A stretch of DNA of 64,000 nt from Phaseolus vulgaris (Eukaryota > Streptophyta > Magnoliopsida > Fabales > Fabaceae): positions 14,092,993-14,156,992 of the forward strand of contig NC_023754.2 in the NCBI RefSeq assembly GCF_000499845.2, given 5' to 3'. Of this stretch, positions 47,210 to 59,393 are shown in pieces. The first letter of the stretch is position 1; the number at the start of each line of letters is the position of its first letter. The translations under genes and the position numbers were made by a program. The notes under the pieces are model-generated. The model had not been told where the DNA came from and made no database searches. It saw nothing but the letters and a program-made list of their open reading frames with translations.

Positions 47210-47440
47210 GAGTCTCCCTTCTGTCCAATGATGATGGGTTATGTCTTGTTATTTGAGTCTAATTAAGCACCTTCACTTACTTGTGAGTACACTTAATTAT
47301 TAAATATTCACATGACATTTGCCTAAAAACACAATTATTTCTATTCTGTCCAACGATGTTTGTTGCACTTGTGTTTTGCAAACTTAATATGTGCATAAGC
47401 TTAAATGTTCACTTCTGTCCAAAGATGATGTGTCACATTC
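47210..47440 (+). repeat. Three spaced leader repeats in the Copia 5' region
   Basis: CTTCTGTCCAATGATGATGG, ATTCTGTCCAACGATGTTTG and CTTCTGTCCAAAGATGATGT recur at about 47219, 47342 and 47411, each followed by a stretch ending in TTATG/TTGTG-like phrases. They lie in the untranslated leader before gag. Confidence 0.7.
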
Positions 47441-47687
47441 TTATTGCACATACCTTACTTATAATTGTTCATTATGCTTAAATAATTGGTAATTAACCAA
47501 AGTGAAAGCTGATTGTTTAAGTAGAACCTAATCTAGTCTATTATTTTGATGTTATAATAGATTTTATCACAGCTTCATTATCATAATGGTTCTTACTTAT
47601 GCCTGCTTTAGATTTAAGTTTCCCTATGTCACTCTAACTTTTTCCTTAGCCTAAGTATCTTAATTCGTCGTCTAACCAGCCCCTAAT

Positions 47688-50600
47688 ATGGGAATTGAGA
47701 CCTTGACTGGTGAAAATCGTTCTTCTTGGAAAGATTCCTTGATGCTGACTCTTGGGATGCTGGATTTTGATCATGCACTAATTGAAGCTGCTCCTCTTGC
47801 CCTCACTGATAAGAGCACTCCTGAAGATAAGATGGCTTATGAGAAATGGCAAAGGAGTAACAAGATGTGTCTTATGCTTATCAAGAATTCCATCAGCTCA
47901 ATCATCAGAGGAGGCATTCCTGATTCACATAACGCTAAGGCTTATCTAGCTTCTGTGGAGGAACAATTTCAAGGAACCTCTAAGGTGCATGCTAGTACTC
48001 TTATCTTGAAGTTGGTGACTACAAAATATGACGGGCGCACCAGCATTCGCGAGCACATCCTGATGATGAGCCACATGGCCCGTAAACTTAAGGGATTAGC
48101 CATGGAGATCAGTGAAGGTTTCCTAGTCCACTTCATTATGACTTCTCTTCCTTCTGTGTTTGAAGCCTTCAAAGTCAACTATAATACTCAGAAGGACAAA
48201 TGGTCCATGAGTGAGTTGATTGCTATGACTGTTCAAGAAGAAGAGCGCTTGAAGCTGGAGAAACCAAATGTTGCTTACCTCGTGGCTGCTGAATCGAAGA
48301 AGCGGAAGGGCAAATTCCATAAAAAGGAATCTAATAAGGTCCCTAAAACTGATGCAAGTGCACCCTCCAGTTCTAACAAATCCACTAGCAAGTCCTACTG
48401 CAAGTTCTGCCGCAAGGTAGGACATAAGCAGTCTGAGTGTTCAAGCTTTAAGGAGTGGCTGGCTAAGAAAGGTAATCATCTAAATATGATAATTGAGTCC
48501 TTTAATTTAAATGTTCCAACTAATACTTTGTGGTTTGACTCTGGTTCTATGGTTCATGTGACCAATTCAATCCAGGGATTCCTTACAATCCGGAAGCTGG
48601 AAAGAAACCAAAGAACACTTAAGATGGGGAATGGATAAGAACTACTTGTCGAAGCTGTGGGAACCTTAGAATTACTTATGAAAACTAGAAAATGTATTAA
48701 ACTTTATGATACCTTATATATTCCCGAGATTACTCGGAATCTTGTATTAGAACCAAAGTTAGACATTGATGGTTTTTATGTTTCCCATGGTCATGGCAAA
48801 CTTACTATTTCTTTAAATTCTCAATTGTTTGGTACTGGTTTTCTGGATAACGGTCTCTATAAGTTAGAACTAGATGATAGCTTCTCCAAATCTATTTTAT
48901 CATATAATATTAATGAGAAATTAACAAAGACCAAGAGAAAACGAGACTTAGAAACTTCATCCATATTGTGGCATCAACGTTTAGGCCACATTTCACGAGA
49001 TCGCTTATCTCGACTTGTGAAGGATGAAGTCTTACCATCTCTCGATTTCACTGATTTTGGAACATGTGTCAAATGCCTCAAAGGCAAAATGACATCCACG
49101 ACTAAGAAAGGTGCCACTAGGAGTTCAAAATTATTAGAACTTATTCATACTGACATTAGTGGCCCTTACGACATCGTTGGAATAACAGGACATAATTCAT
49201 TTATCACTTTTATAGATGATTATTCTCGTTACATGTACTTCTATTTCATTAAGGAAAAATCTGAATCACTTACAACTTTTAAAGATTATAAAACTGAAGT
49301 TGAAAAACAACTTGATCTTCAAATAAAAGTTGTGCGATCAGATAGAGGAGGTGAATACTATGGTAGACATACTGATTTGGGACAAGCCCCTGGTTCATTT
49401 TATGAGTTTTGTAAAAGCCAGGGGATTGTGAACCAATACACCATGCCCGGTACTCCTCAACAAAACGGTGTTGCTGAAAGGAGAAACAAGACCCTAATGA
49501 ACATGGTGCGTAGTATGTTAGCCAACTCCAATTTGCCCTTATTCCTCTGGACCGAGGCATTAAAAGCAGCAGTTCATATACTCAATAGAGTTCCTTCCAA
49601 ATCTGTCCCTAAAACTCCTTATGAACTTTGGACTGGAAGGAAACCGAGTCTTAGATATATGAAAGTATGGGGCTGCCTTACTGAAGCTAAAGTTTATAAC
49701 CCTTTCTTAAAGAAGCTTGACATGAAAACAGTAACTTGTCACTTCATCGGGTATCCCGATCACTCAAAGGGTTATAGATTTTATTGTCCTTCCCACGTCA
49801 CCCGCATTGTAGAAACCAAACATGCTCATTTCCTATGGGAGCAGTGACAATCCTTACCTAGATTTACTAGAAGTACAAGAGGGGGGGGGGGGGGGGAGAT
49901 CTACACCGACTACTAATTTGCCTTTGATCACTCCTCTTGTACCCACTCCGCGCGTCACTGCACCACCTACTCCACGCTCAGAACCTGATGCTACTCTGAA
50001 TCCATCTGAGAATGAAGGCACCCTGAATGACAAACATCAGTACAATGCAGAACCCACTAATCAGCTCAGGAGGTCATCTAAAACTAAAACTGCTACTAAT
50101 TTTGATGATTATGTAACCTACCTGACTGAAGCAGAAATGGATGTCGGAAGGTATACTGATCCTACCTCTTACAATGAAGCCATTACTAGTGATCAGTTTT
50201 CTGAATGGAATAATGCCATGCTCGATGAGCTTGACTCCATGACGCAAAACAATGTTTGGGATCTAGTAGAATTACCCGACGGAGTAAAACCCGTAGGATC
50301 TAAATGGGTGTTCAAAACCAAGCTAGATCAGAATGGAAACATTGAACGCTTCAAAACAAGATTGGTTGCAAAAGGGTTCACTCAGAAAGAGGGAATTGAT
50401 TATCAAGAGACCTTTTCACCTGTCTCTCAAAAAGATTCCTTAAGGATCATAATGGCCCTCGTAGCTCACTTTGATCTAGAGCTACATCAGATGGACGTCA
50501 AAACCGCTTTCCTTAATGGCGACTTGTATGAAGACGTGTACATGCAACAACCAGAAGGTTTTAAACCTGAAGGTCAAGAACACTTAGTCTGCAAGCTGAA

Positions 50601-51732
50601 GAAATCCATTTACGGGCTGAAGCAAGCCTCACGACAGTGGTACATAAAGTTTGATGAAGTCATGAAGAAACAAGGTTTCCTTAAGAATCAAGTGGATCAA
50701 TGCACCTACCTCAAGATGAGTGGGAGCAACTTTACTATACTTGTCCTTTACGTAGATGACATTCTATTGACAAGTAATAATATAGAGATGTTGCAAGAGT
50801 CAAAGCGCATACTTTCGCATAATTTTGACATGAAGGATCTCAGAGAGGCCGCTAATGTTATTGGCATCGAAATATACCAAGATAGAGCTAAGGGGATTTT
50901 GGGATTATCCCAAAGGGCCTACCTTGACCGTGTCCTCACTCGTTATAACATGCAACATTGCTCTCCTTCTGTGGCTCTAGTAATTAAGGGAGATGTTTTC
51001 GGTTCTTTTCAATGTCCGAAAACAGAGGCTGAAAAAGAGTAAATGGTGATGATACCTTATGCATCTGTAGTTGGAAGCATTATGTATGCTCAAGTCTGTA
51101 CTCGTCCGGATATCGCGTACATTGCTGGAATGCTAGGTCGGTATCAATCTAATCCTGGTCCAGATCACTGGAAAGCAGCTAAGAAAGTACTTCGATATCT
51201 ACAAGGCACAAAAGACTATAAGTTGACCTATAGGAGAAGTGACAGTTTAGAAGTGGTGGGTTATTCTGACTATGATTTTGCAAAATGCAAAGATGACAAG
51301 AAATCCACTTCTGGGTATATCTTTATATTAGCAAGCGGGCCTATCTCATGGAAGAGTCATAAGCAGCAATTAACAACAACCTCAATAATGATGGCAGAAT
51401 ATGTTGCAGTGTACAATGCAACTTGTCATGGAATGTTGTTGCGAAATCTTATCACTGGACTCAAAGTCATTAACTCCATTTCCAGGCCATTGAAGCTTTA
51501 TTGTGATAACTCAGCTGCCATTAGTTTTTCGAACAATAACAGTTCGAGTGGCGCTGTATTATATCTTGATACAAAGTACTTGTTCGTACGTGAGCGAGTT
51601 GAGGAAAATAAGCTTTGTGTTGAGTATATTAATACTAAAAATATGCTTGCGGATCCGATGACTAAAGGTCTCCCACCTAAAGTATTCGAAGAACATGTTT
51701 CGAAGATGGGATTATCTAAAGACCTTATTTAG
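47688..51732 (+). pseudogene. Copia gag-pol, broken by two stops and one frameshift
   Basis: From ATG at 47688: a gag domain (UBN2-like), a CCHC knuckle (CKFCRKVGHKQSEC), and a protease with WFDSGS. A TAA at 48636-48638 interrupts the protease, and the same frame continues. Integrase follows: an HHCC finger ([10 protein letters not shown]...CVKCLKGK) and a DDE core ([40 protein letters not shown]). The frame shifts by one near 49835-49847. RT has KWVFKTKLDQNG, HQMDVKTAFLNGDL and catalytic YVDD (about 50751). A second TAA at 51040-51042 falls before RNase H, which begins IPYASVVGSIMYAQ and ends at 51732 with ADPMTKGLP. A G-run of about 16 (49880-49895) lies between integrase and RT. The damage is light, implying a fairly young copy, but no intact polyprotein is encoded. 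Confidence 0.93.
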
Positions 51733-52055
51733 CATATTTGTACTTACTTATGTTTAATACAATTTCCTCATTTACCTTGATTTGTGTGTCCTTAAATATG
51801 TTTATGCATGCCTAAATATACATAGACACTAACTGTACAAATCAAAGTCTAAAGGGCTTACTTATCAATTGATCCTAAAATTTACTTAAGTTTTAAATTT
51901 GTATTGTAGTATGATTAATGGGGTCTTGAGTTGAATACGGATTCAAAGACTGTATTTTTCTGCTACAATTACAGTTTAGGACTAAAATGAGTATTAAAAC
52001 CGGGCCAGACTTATCTAATGCTCATAATAAATAATCCTTTGGCCAAGTGGGAGAA

Positions 52056-52461
52056 TGTAAGAATATTATGTGACACCTTACGATTATTTATCTTATTAAT
52101 TGATCAATTATCATATTTATCCTATTATATTATTAGTAATTACTTGATGAACGTAATTACTCTTATCATAAATAATTAGGGTTTCCCCTTAGGTGTATTA
52201 TAAATAGAGATTACTAGACAACTAAAGAGACACCCTCATATTCTAACATCACACGACCGAAACTCATTCCCTAAAGGGATTTTCGAGCCTCTCATCTCTT
52301 TGTCTCTCTACTCACATAATTTCATTCTAAGCGATACACCCTAAAGGGGAACCCGATCAAGATCATGTCTTCGTCCCTCAGCCATACGATCACGGGTCTA
52401 CCAAGTATTATTTAATCATTATTCACGTTTCATTATATGATTGAGGAATCCTAATCCAACA
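52056..52461 (+). repeat. Copia 3' LTR
   Basis: 406 bp from TGTAAGAATATT to ATCCAACA, immediately after the polypurine tract and followed by the ATAGT TSD. It contains TATAAATAGAG near 52199 as a probable TATA box. Confidence 0.92.
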
Positions 52462-52466
52462 ATAGT

Positions 52467-55400
52467 ATTTTACCATTTCATTTTATTGTTAGCGAGATCA
52501 TATAATCATTACTTTTATCCTTTTATCTTTAATTTGTCAATTAATTTGTATCTTTTTTCTCTAATCTCCTCAAACTCATTAGTTAATTTTCTTTTCAATT
52601 TTTCTTGAAAAAAGGAAAGAACAATTGGTAAGTTGAAGAATAAAAGAAAACAATAATGATCATGTCGTCTTATTAAAGATAAATACAAATAACATAATAT
52701 TTAAATAAAAAATTAAATACTTAATAATAATAATAAAAGTATAGTTAAAAATAATCAAATTTATAAGATATCTAAAATTGAATTAATTTAATATAAAAGT
52801 AAAAAATATAATAGTTAACAACATAAATATACCATTCATAATTTATTTTAGAATGTGTCCTTTCTTTTTTCTTAAAATTTACTAAAATAAAAAGTGTCTT
52901 TCTCATGTAATAATCTTCTTTCTCTAGAACATTACCTACAGTGAGGGGTACAATAAATTAATACAATAAATTAATAATAGAGTACTTTTGGGATGAGATG
53001 ATAGTACAATAATTGGTGCCTCATTAATTCTTGTCACATCGGTCGGGACGTCGCATAGAGGTTTGTAGCTTTCTCTTTTATTTCTTTTTTTTTTCTATTG
53101 TTGTATAGTTCGTGGTTAAATTTTTGTAGCTTACTCTTTCTTTCCTAGTGTTGTATAGTGTGTAGGAAACTTCTACATGTGAGTTTGTTGGCAAATGTCA
53201 GCGTTTTGTCTTTTTATACACATATGAATTATTTAGTTAGAAAAACCTTGTTTTAAATTTCATATAAATTAAAAATAATATTAATTTATAATATATGAGT
53301 GTGTATAAATTCTAGGTTAGTTTTGTAAGATTAATTTATGTTTAAAGTTAATTTTTTAACATAATATTACAGTTCACGGTGTGTGTTTGAATTTTCACAT
53401 CAACTAAAGATAATGACATTTCATATTATATAATAAGTAAAAATCTTTCCTTATGAGTTGATTTTGTAAGGTTGAGTTAGACTTGAAGTTCACTTTTTTT
53501 TCAATCCTAGTTTTAACTACCAACTTTAGAATCTAAATTAATTAATAATTAAAACCAAAATAACAATTAGATACTAATTTATAAATTAATTTATAAATTT
53601 TATTAATAATAAAATCTATTTTAATCAATATAATATTAATTATTTTACTCTCTAAAATTAATTTTTATTTAATAATTGTTTTTAGTGAATGCTCAAATAA
53701 TCTAAAGAATTACGTGTTACAAATCTTAATTATTAATTTGATTGACAGAGAGAAATAATATAAAATAAACTTAAATATCTTAATTACATAAATATTAATT
53801 TTATTTTTTATTAATAAAATAATTTTCTAAATTTGTAGATATTTAGTAATTCTCGAGGATGAAGATATGAAACACATTAGAAAATACTGGACTTCATATT
53901 AATTATTTATGATAGCTTATAGATTTCTTTTAATGTTATTAAATATATATATACAAATAGTATATTTTAAACTTTTTTATATTATATACCTTTATAGGAA
54001 TGTTTAAAATATTTTTATATTTAATATTTATTTATTTAATAAAAAATAATCATATTAATACTTAATCAATCGGATTTATCATAATTAAAACTCTATTATC
54101 TAAGAATAGCAAACATTATTATCCAAAAAATCGTTAGAAGAACTAAATATTAAATTTAAGAACTTTGTTAAGAAGTCTACATTGAATAAAAATTTGTAAG
54201 AGATAAAAAAAAAGTATAATTAAATTCTCCATATAAGTTAAGATAGTTTTTCTAACTTTATGTTTAGCTTATATAAATTAATTTTATCATAGAAGTCATA
54301 CATTTATTACGAAATTGATGTATATATGGACAAAAAATTAGAAATTTACATGTAAGGTGGAACTTTGCACACGAATTCATATCCAACACCATATGAGGAA
54401 AAGCAAAATCAACCACACTTAATCAAACAACTAATAAACAATTTTATTTTTCAATATATTATTAATTTTAAAATAAATCATTCCATGAAAATCGTTAGGC
54501 TCCTATAAAATTACTAAAATCTTGTTCCAAAAATTTCTACTAATGCCCTTTATCGTTTTTCTGGTCCTTATATTATAAGAACCGAAATAAAAGTTTAACT
54601 TAATTTCTTTTTGTAAGAAGTTTGGATTTCTTTTTCATTCTTTTAAAAATAACCTGGTAATAAATACCTTTTAAATTTAATAAATAGTTAATTGAATGCA
54701 TTAATATTTTAAACTCTTGAGAAATCAAACTTATCTTGTATAAAAATGTTTTTACACTATTTACGCGATGCTTAGTCAATTTTTAGAGGTAATTTTAGAC
54801 AAAAATATTAATTTTGAAAAAAAATATTACTAGCTAACTAAATTAATGAGTTTTCTTAATTCGATTTTTTTTGTACACTGAGTTAAAATTAGTTGGTATT
54901 GAATATTTCGTTTTCGAATTAAATAATTAAAAAATAATAATTAAATTTTAATAATTTATTAGTATATATATATATATTATATTTTATATAGTTCATTAAA
55001 TTTTAGTTGATTGTATTTTAGTTTATATATATAAATTGAATTCTATTAAATATTTTAGTCAATTATCTAAATATAATTGTAATAATTATTTTTTAATACA
55101 AATATTATTGAAAATAATGATTTATTATTAAAAATCTAGTACCAACTTTAGAATATAAGTTACTTGATAGCTAAAAAAATATTGGTAACTAATTATATAC
55201 GAATTTAATGATTTTAATTAGGACACATATAATTGTAATTAGGACACATATAATTGGAAATAAACATGTGTTTCTAATTTGCAAAATTATTCTCACTCTT
55301 TTATTGTTTTATAACTTCTTCATATTATACATATCACACATTGTCCATAAAGTTTGCTAATGAAGCTTAAAATTTCAAGAATTAATCATCATCTTCTTCT

Positions 55401-56190
55401 CTTCTTTCTCAAGTTTTTATTCTTCAAAGCCACCACTTGTTGGTCCTCTTTAGGGGAGTACTCCTTGAGTTGTCTTTGCCTTCTCCTAAAATGTTACCTA
55501 ACAAAATTAATCAAAGTCTCACAAAATCAACAAACCAAGAGGTATTCCACTTCAAAAGTTCAAGAAATAAAGCAAAGAAAAGCTAATTTGGAAAGCAAAC
55601 TAAAAAGATTATATATGAGACAAAACTTCAAAGATTAGTAAAAACTTTATGACAATCAAGAAATTAAAGCTAAGAAAAAAAAAGCACTTATAACATAATC
55701 TAAGGAAATGCATTAGAATGGATTAAAAAAAACAAAATAAGACTAAGAATGAAAATGTGTGTATTTATTTTCTTATTTTTCTTTTAGGCCAAATTAGGTC
55801 AAACTTCCATATCTTGTTCTTTTGGCCGAATTATGTCAAATACAAATGCTATAGTCCAATGTCATTTTCAAAATACTCCAAGTCTAAATGCAAAGGTGTA
55901 GTGATGAAATTGTTCAATGATCCAATATGTTATTCCATTTGGCTTTTTCTTTTGTTCCAGATTTTCTTTTGTTGTTTGAGTTAGGAGTAGGTGCCTTTTT
56001 CTCTTGTTTTGATCTGTCAAATTTCAAAAACACCAAAGCATAAGTAGTCACACTACACAAATCTTTAACATGTATCTCAATTGAATTCAAAACATGAAAT
56101 GGAAACAAGTAATAGCCTGATAGAACCCTATACGAATAAAGTGAGATTTTGAACTTAAAACAAAAACATAATGGAAACCTGAGTGTAAAG
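52467..56190. other. Intergenic AT-rich
   Basis: No gene seen. About 53505-53690 and 55085-55215 are partial copies of the MITE family (TTTTAACTACCAACTTTAGA; GGTAACTAATTATATACGAA). About 55354-55990 has two open frames without any domain and is probably repeat-derived. Confidence 0.5.
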
Positions 56191-56198
56191 AGATTACC

Positions 56199-56345
56199 AA
56201 TGATCCAATAGTAATCAAAAACTAAAAAATTACAACAGAAAAGACCTCAAACCTTAAAGCATACGTGAGTCTAAAACCAATGATCTAATAGTAATAAAAA
56301 ACTAAAAAATTACAACAGAAAAGACCTCAGACCTCAAAGCATAAA
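56199..56345. repeat. Tandem duplication, 79-bp period
   Basis: CCAATGATCCAATAGTAATC through AGCATA (56199-56265) recurs at 56278-56344 with about five substitutions. The shared core includes AAAAATTACAACAGAAAAG and ACCTCA. Confidence 0.88.
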
Positions 56346-56427
56346 GCAATAATTATCAAAAATTCAAAATGAAAATTCAAAAAGCATAACTAGTAGAATT
56401 TATGACAAGATAGGACTAAACATGATT

Positions 56428-57221
56428 CATTACAAGAAAATCTCCGAGTCCCTTGAGTGACCAAAGAAACTTTAACCACTACATCAGACAAATTCTTTTG
56501 TTATCTTATTCTTTTTATTATACTTATTATCATTATTATTAACATTATTAATATTATTAATGTTAATATTATTAATTTTATTAATATTATAAATATTATA
56601 AATATTATTAATAATATCAATATTATTAATAATATCAATATTATTTAATATTACTAATATTATTTAATATTACTAATATTATTTAATATTACTAATATTA
56701 TTTAATATTACTAATATTATTCATATTACTAATATTATAAATTTTATATATATTATAAATATTAATAATATATTTAGTTATTTTTTAAATAAATTTGAAA
56801 TAAGTTACATACAAATTTTATCCGTATGTAACAGTTTTTTTTAATTTACATTACATACGGATAACACTTTTTTATTTTTTAATTAAATTTGAAATAAATT
56901 ACATATAGTTGCAATTTTTTTAATTAAATTTTTAATATATTACATACAAATATAATCCGTATTTAACATTTTTTTTTATTTTTTAATTAAATTTGAAATA
57001 AATTACATACGTATTATATCCGTATGTAATAATTTCTGCTTTTTGAATTAAATTTTAAATATCTTACGTATGAATTATATCCGTATGTAATAATTTCTAT
57101 TTTTTGAATTAAATTTTAAATATCTTACTACGGATTAGAATTCGTATGTAACATTGATTTTACATACAAATTTTTATCCGTATCTGATAATCTGTATGTA
57201 ATTCCAGATTTTCTTGTAGTG
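56428..57221. mobile_element. CACTA-like non-autonomous element, 794 bp, TSD ATT
   Basis: Left CATTACAAGAAAATCTCCGA and right, read inward, CACTACAAGAAAATCTGGAA. Both are flanked by ATT (56425-56427, 57222-57224). The interior has two halves: an (ATT)n-derived array at about 56510-56765, and repeated ACATACGGAT/ATCCGTATGTAA motifs in both orientations at 56800-57200, as expected for subterminal transposase-binding repeats. No coding. Confidence 0.82.
56510..56765. repeat. ATT/AATATT microsatellite array
   Basis: Long run of ATTATTAATATTATT-type phrases, including a clear TTATTTAATATTACTAATA 19-bp unit repeated about four times at 56640-56720. Confidence 0.88.
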
Positions 57222-57599
57222 ATTATAGACAAACATAAATATCTTAAAATCAAAATGACACAAATATAAACATGTTTAATCAAATAAAATTGAAAAAAGA
57301 CTCATGAAAAATCAAAACACACACAAATACCACCATTTAAGTACTTAGAAGCACATACATGAATGTTCAAGAACTAAAGCATTTAAATTAACAAAAGATA
57401 CAAAACCACAATCTAATCACTGAAACAACTTCAAAACAAGTGGGCATGTAAAAATTAACGAAGACAACATGACAATGAAAGAAGACACTAGAAGAAAAAG
57501 AACTAGTTATCCAATTTAAACCATGGTTATAAAAACCATATGATAGCCTCCTTCTTCTTTCATTGTTTGTGTTTTGATTTTTTTTTTATGGAGATGATC

Positions 57600-58653
57600 G
57601 TTTGTATGGTGCGGAATGAGTAAAAGAATAAGATAGTATTTAGTTTAGAGAGGTCGAATTAGGGAGAGGTCTTGGTCTTCTTGGTGGCCGTATAACCTGC
57701 GGTGCCTCTTTTTCTACTCTTCGAGTCTTAGTGTTCTCGGTTACCTTTGTTTTGAATTCTCTAAGTTCTTCTAGCTACATGCACTTCGCACCCCATTGTC
57801 TCAGTTCGTCCATGTTACCGGCCGATTTCTTACATGGGCTGTCAGAGAAAGGTTTTGGCTTGAGGGCTGTCACGAGATGGTGGAGTGCTACTTCCGGACT
57901 CAAGTCCCAGATACTGATAGCTACCTTGCCAAATATTTCCATGAATGATTAGAGCGTTTTGGATCTCTCTTGTCGAATGTTAACGAGGGAAAGGGAAGTT
58001 AGGTGATGAGGCCTGCTTGTGGCTGGGCTAAAATTTTTGATACTAGGGTATCCAAGTAGTCAATCGTAAGGGGTGGCAAACGAGTGAACCAATTCAAAAC
58101 AACTCCCTTCAACGAGGTAAGGAAGACACGACATAGTAGGGCGTCATTAGCCGTGTAAAGGCTGATTTGAGTAACATAGGCGTCGACGTGTTCGTTTGGG
58201 TCGCCACTACCGTCATATTTATCAATCGTCGGACTCTTTCAGGTGTATGGTAGCTACCTCCATTATTGCTTCGGTGAATGGATGTCAGTGTGACGACAAT
58301 CCTATGGCTCCGTCAAAAGCTGTGTGTGCCTTGTGATGGAGGTGCGAACTTTCTCTTCTTCCATTTGTGTCAGCATCTTGTTTTCGGAGTGTCTGTGATT
58401 TTTCAAGTCCTCTTGGGCTGTCGGTGTGTGCCCGAGTTCCAGCCTCTTCATTGTTTCGTTCTCGACCTTCAGGGCATCTCTCTCCTCCACGTTCTTCCAT
58501 TTCATGTTTTCGAGTTCTCTCTTCATGTCCAACATCATAACTACGAATCTATTAACAGTCCTTCCTCGTTTTGTTTGTCGTTTCCCATCATGCTTCGTGC
58601 GGTTACCAGTTTCTTGATAGGTTTTTCTTCCGGTCCCACGGTGGGTGCTAAAA
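57600..58653 (-). pseudogene. Gypsy-type retrotransposon gag, degraded
   Basis: On the minus strand the leader phrase TTTTAGCACCCACCGTGGG (58654 inward) resembles the TGGCGCCCACCGTGGGG leader of plant Gypsy elements. A charged coiled region (MKRELENMKWKNVEE) follows. Then come gag blocks KYDGSGDPNEHVDAYVTQIS, ALLCRVFLTSLKG and LNWFTRLPP, and finally ISIWDLSPEVALHHLVTALK, FSDSPCKKSAGNMDEL and EELREFKTKV. Frames change several times and stops are present. No protease or RT follows, so this is a 5' fragment. Confidence 0.82.
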
Positions 58654-59075
58654 TGTTCTTACAATTTCCAAGATCGGATATCCCCTATCAAGCTACCTTC
58701 GTCTTCTCTCAATTCCAGTTGTTCTCCTTGTAAGTCCATGAGGGTGAGGTACGCGCAAAAATATTCTCACGCTGAAGTTGAGATATAATGTATTTAATTG
58801 TTGAATTCAGAATTTAAACAATCATTATTTTTTATCTTGAGATCTCTCCTATTTATACTTTCTGTTATGTTACAAGGAATAACGCATATCCAATGATCCT
58901 TTAATTAAGTTTTATTTCTCTTAATTAAGAATAATCTATTTAACCTATAATTTGACGTGGAAGTTGTTTTATCGAGATTCCGTGACGCTGCCAATGGTGG
59001 TCTGTTTTCGGCCACGTAGGACAATCTAAGCACAATTTATTGAGATGCGTGAAATGTTTTCAAATTTTCCTATTT
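58654..59075 (-). repeat. Probable LTR of the Gypsy fragment (outer end approximate)
   Basis: Ends in AAGAACA (minus strand) directly before the leader. Its length and TG start are not certain. A TATA-like CTCCTATTTATACTTTCTG occurs near 58845-58863 on the plus strand; I could not verify orientation-specific promoter features. Confidence 0.5.
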
Positions 59076-59079
59076 ATTT

Positions 59080-59393
59080 AATAATCAAGTAATATTACAC
59101 TAATTTAGTAAAACAAAAAAGTAGTCTTAATCCAACATATTACTAAAATTTATATTTGACTAATAACATGAATTAACACGTAAAGTGTAGTAAATTTTCA
59201 CATAAATAAAGTTTCTTTTGATACTCTAACCATAAAAAAACAGTGATTTAAGAAGCAGTTTTTGAAACAAAATATGAGACTTAAAATCTATAAAGATGAA
59301 CTGGAAAAGAACGAAAAGTAAAATGAAGCAGACAGAAAACATATTACGTAAAGAACATGGCAATGCCAAAGCTTCTCATGAGTTGAGTCACTT
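59080..59393. other. Downstream of the BAHD gene
   Basis: About 300 bp of AT-rich sequence, partly the 3' untranslated region of the acyltransferase. Nothing else seen. Confidence 0.5.

Larger units (their letters stand above)
46797..52461 (+). mobile_element. Copia-type LTR retrotransposon, inactive, TSD ATAGT
   Basis: The outer ends TGTAAGAATATTATG and CCTAATCCAACA are flanked by ATAGT at 46792-46796 and 52462-52466. The 3' LTR spans 52056-52461. Only about 51 bp of matching 5' LTR remain (46797-46847). Gag and pol lie between in Copia order (protease, integrase, RT, RNase H). A purine-rich CCAAGTGGGAGAA just before 52056 is the likely polypurine tract. Confidence 0.93.

Noticed and set aside
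55354..55984. Two short open frames at 55.4-56.0 kb
   Set aside because: No recognisable family; they look like repeat-derived chance frames.
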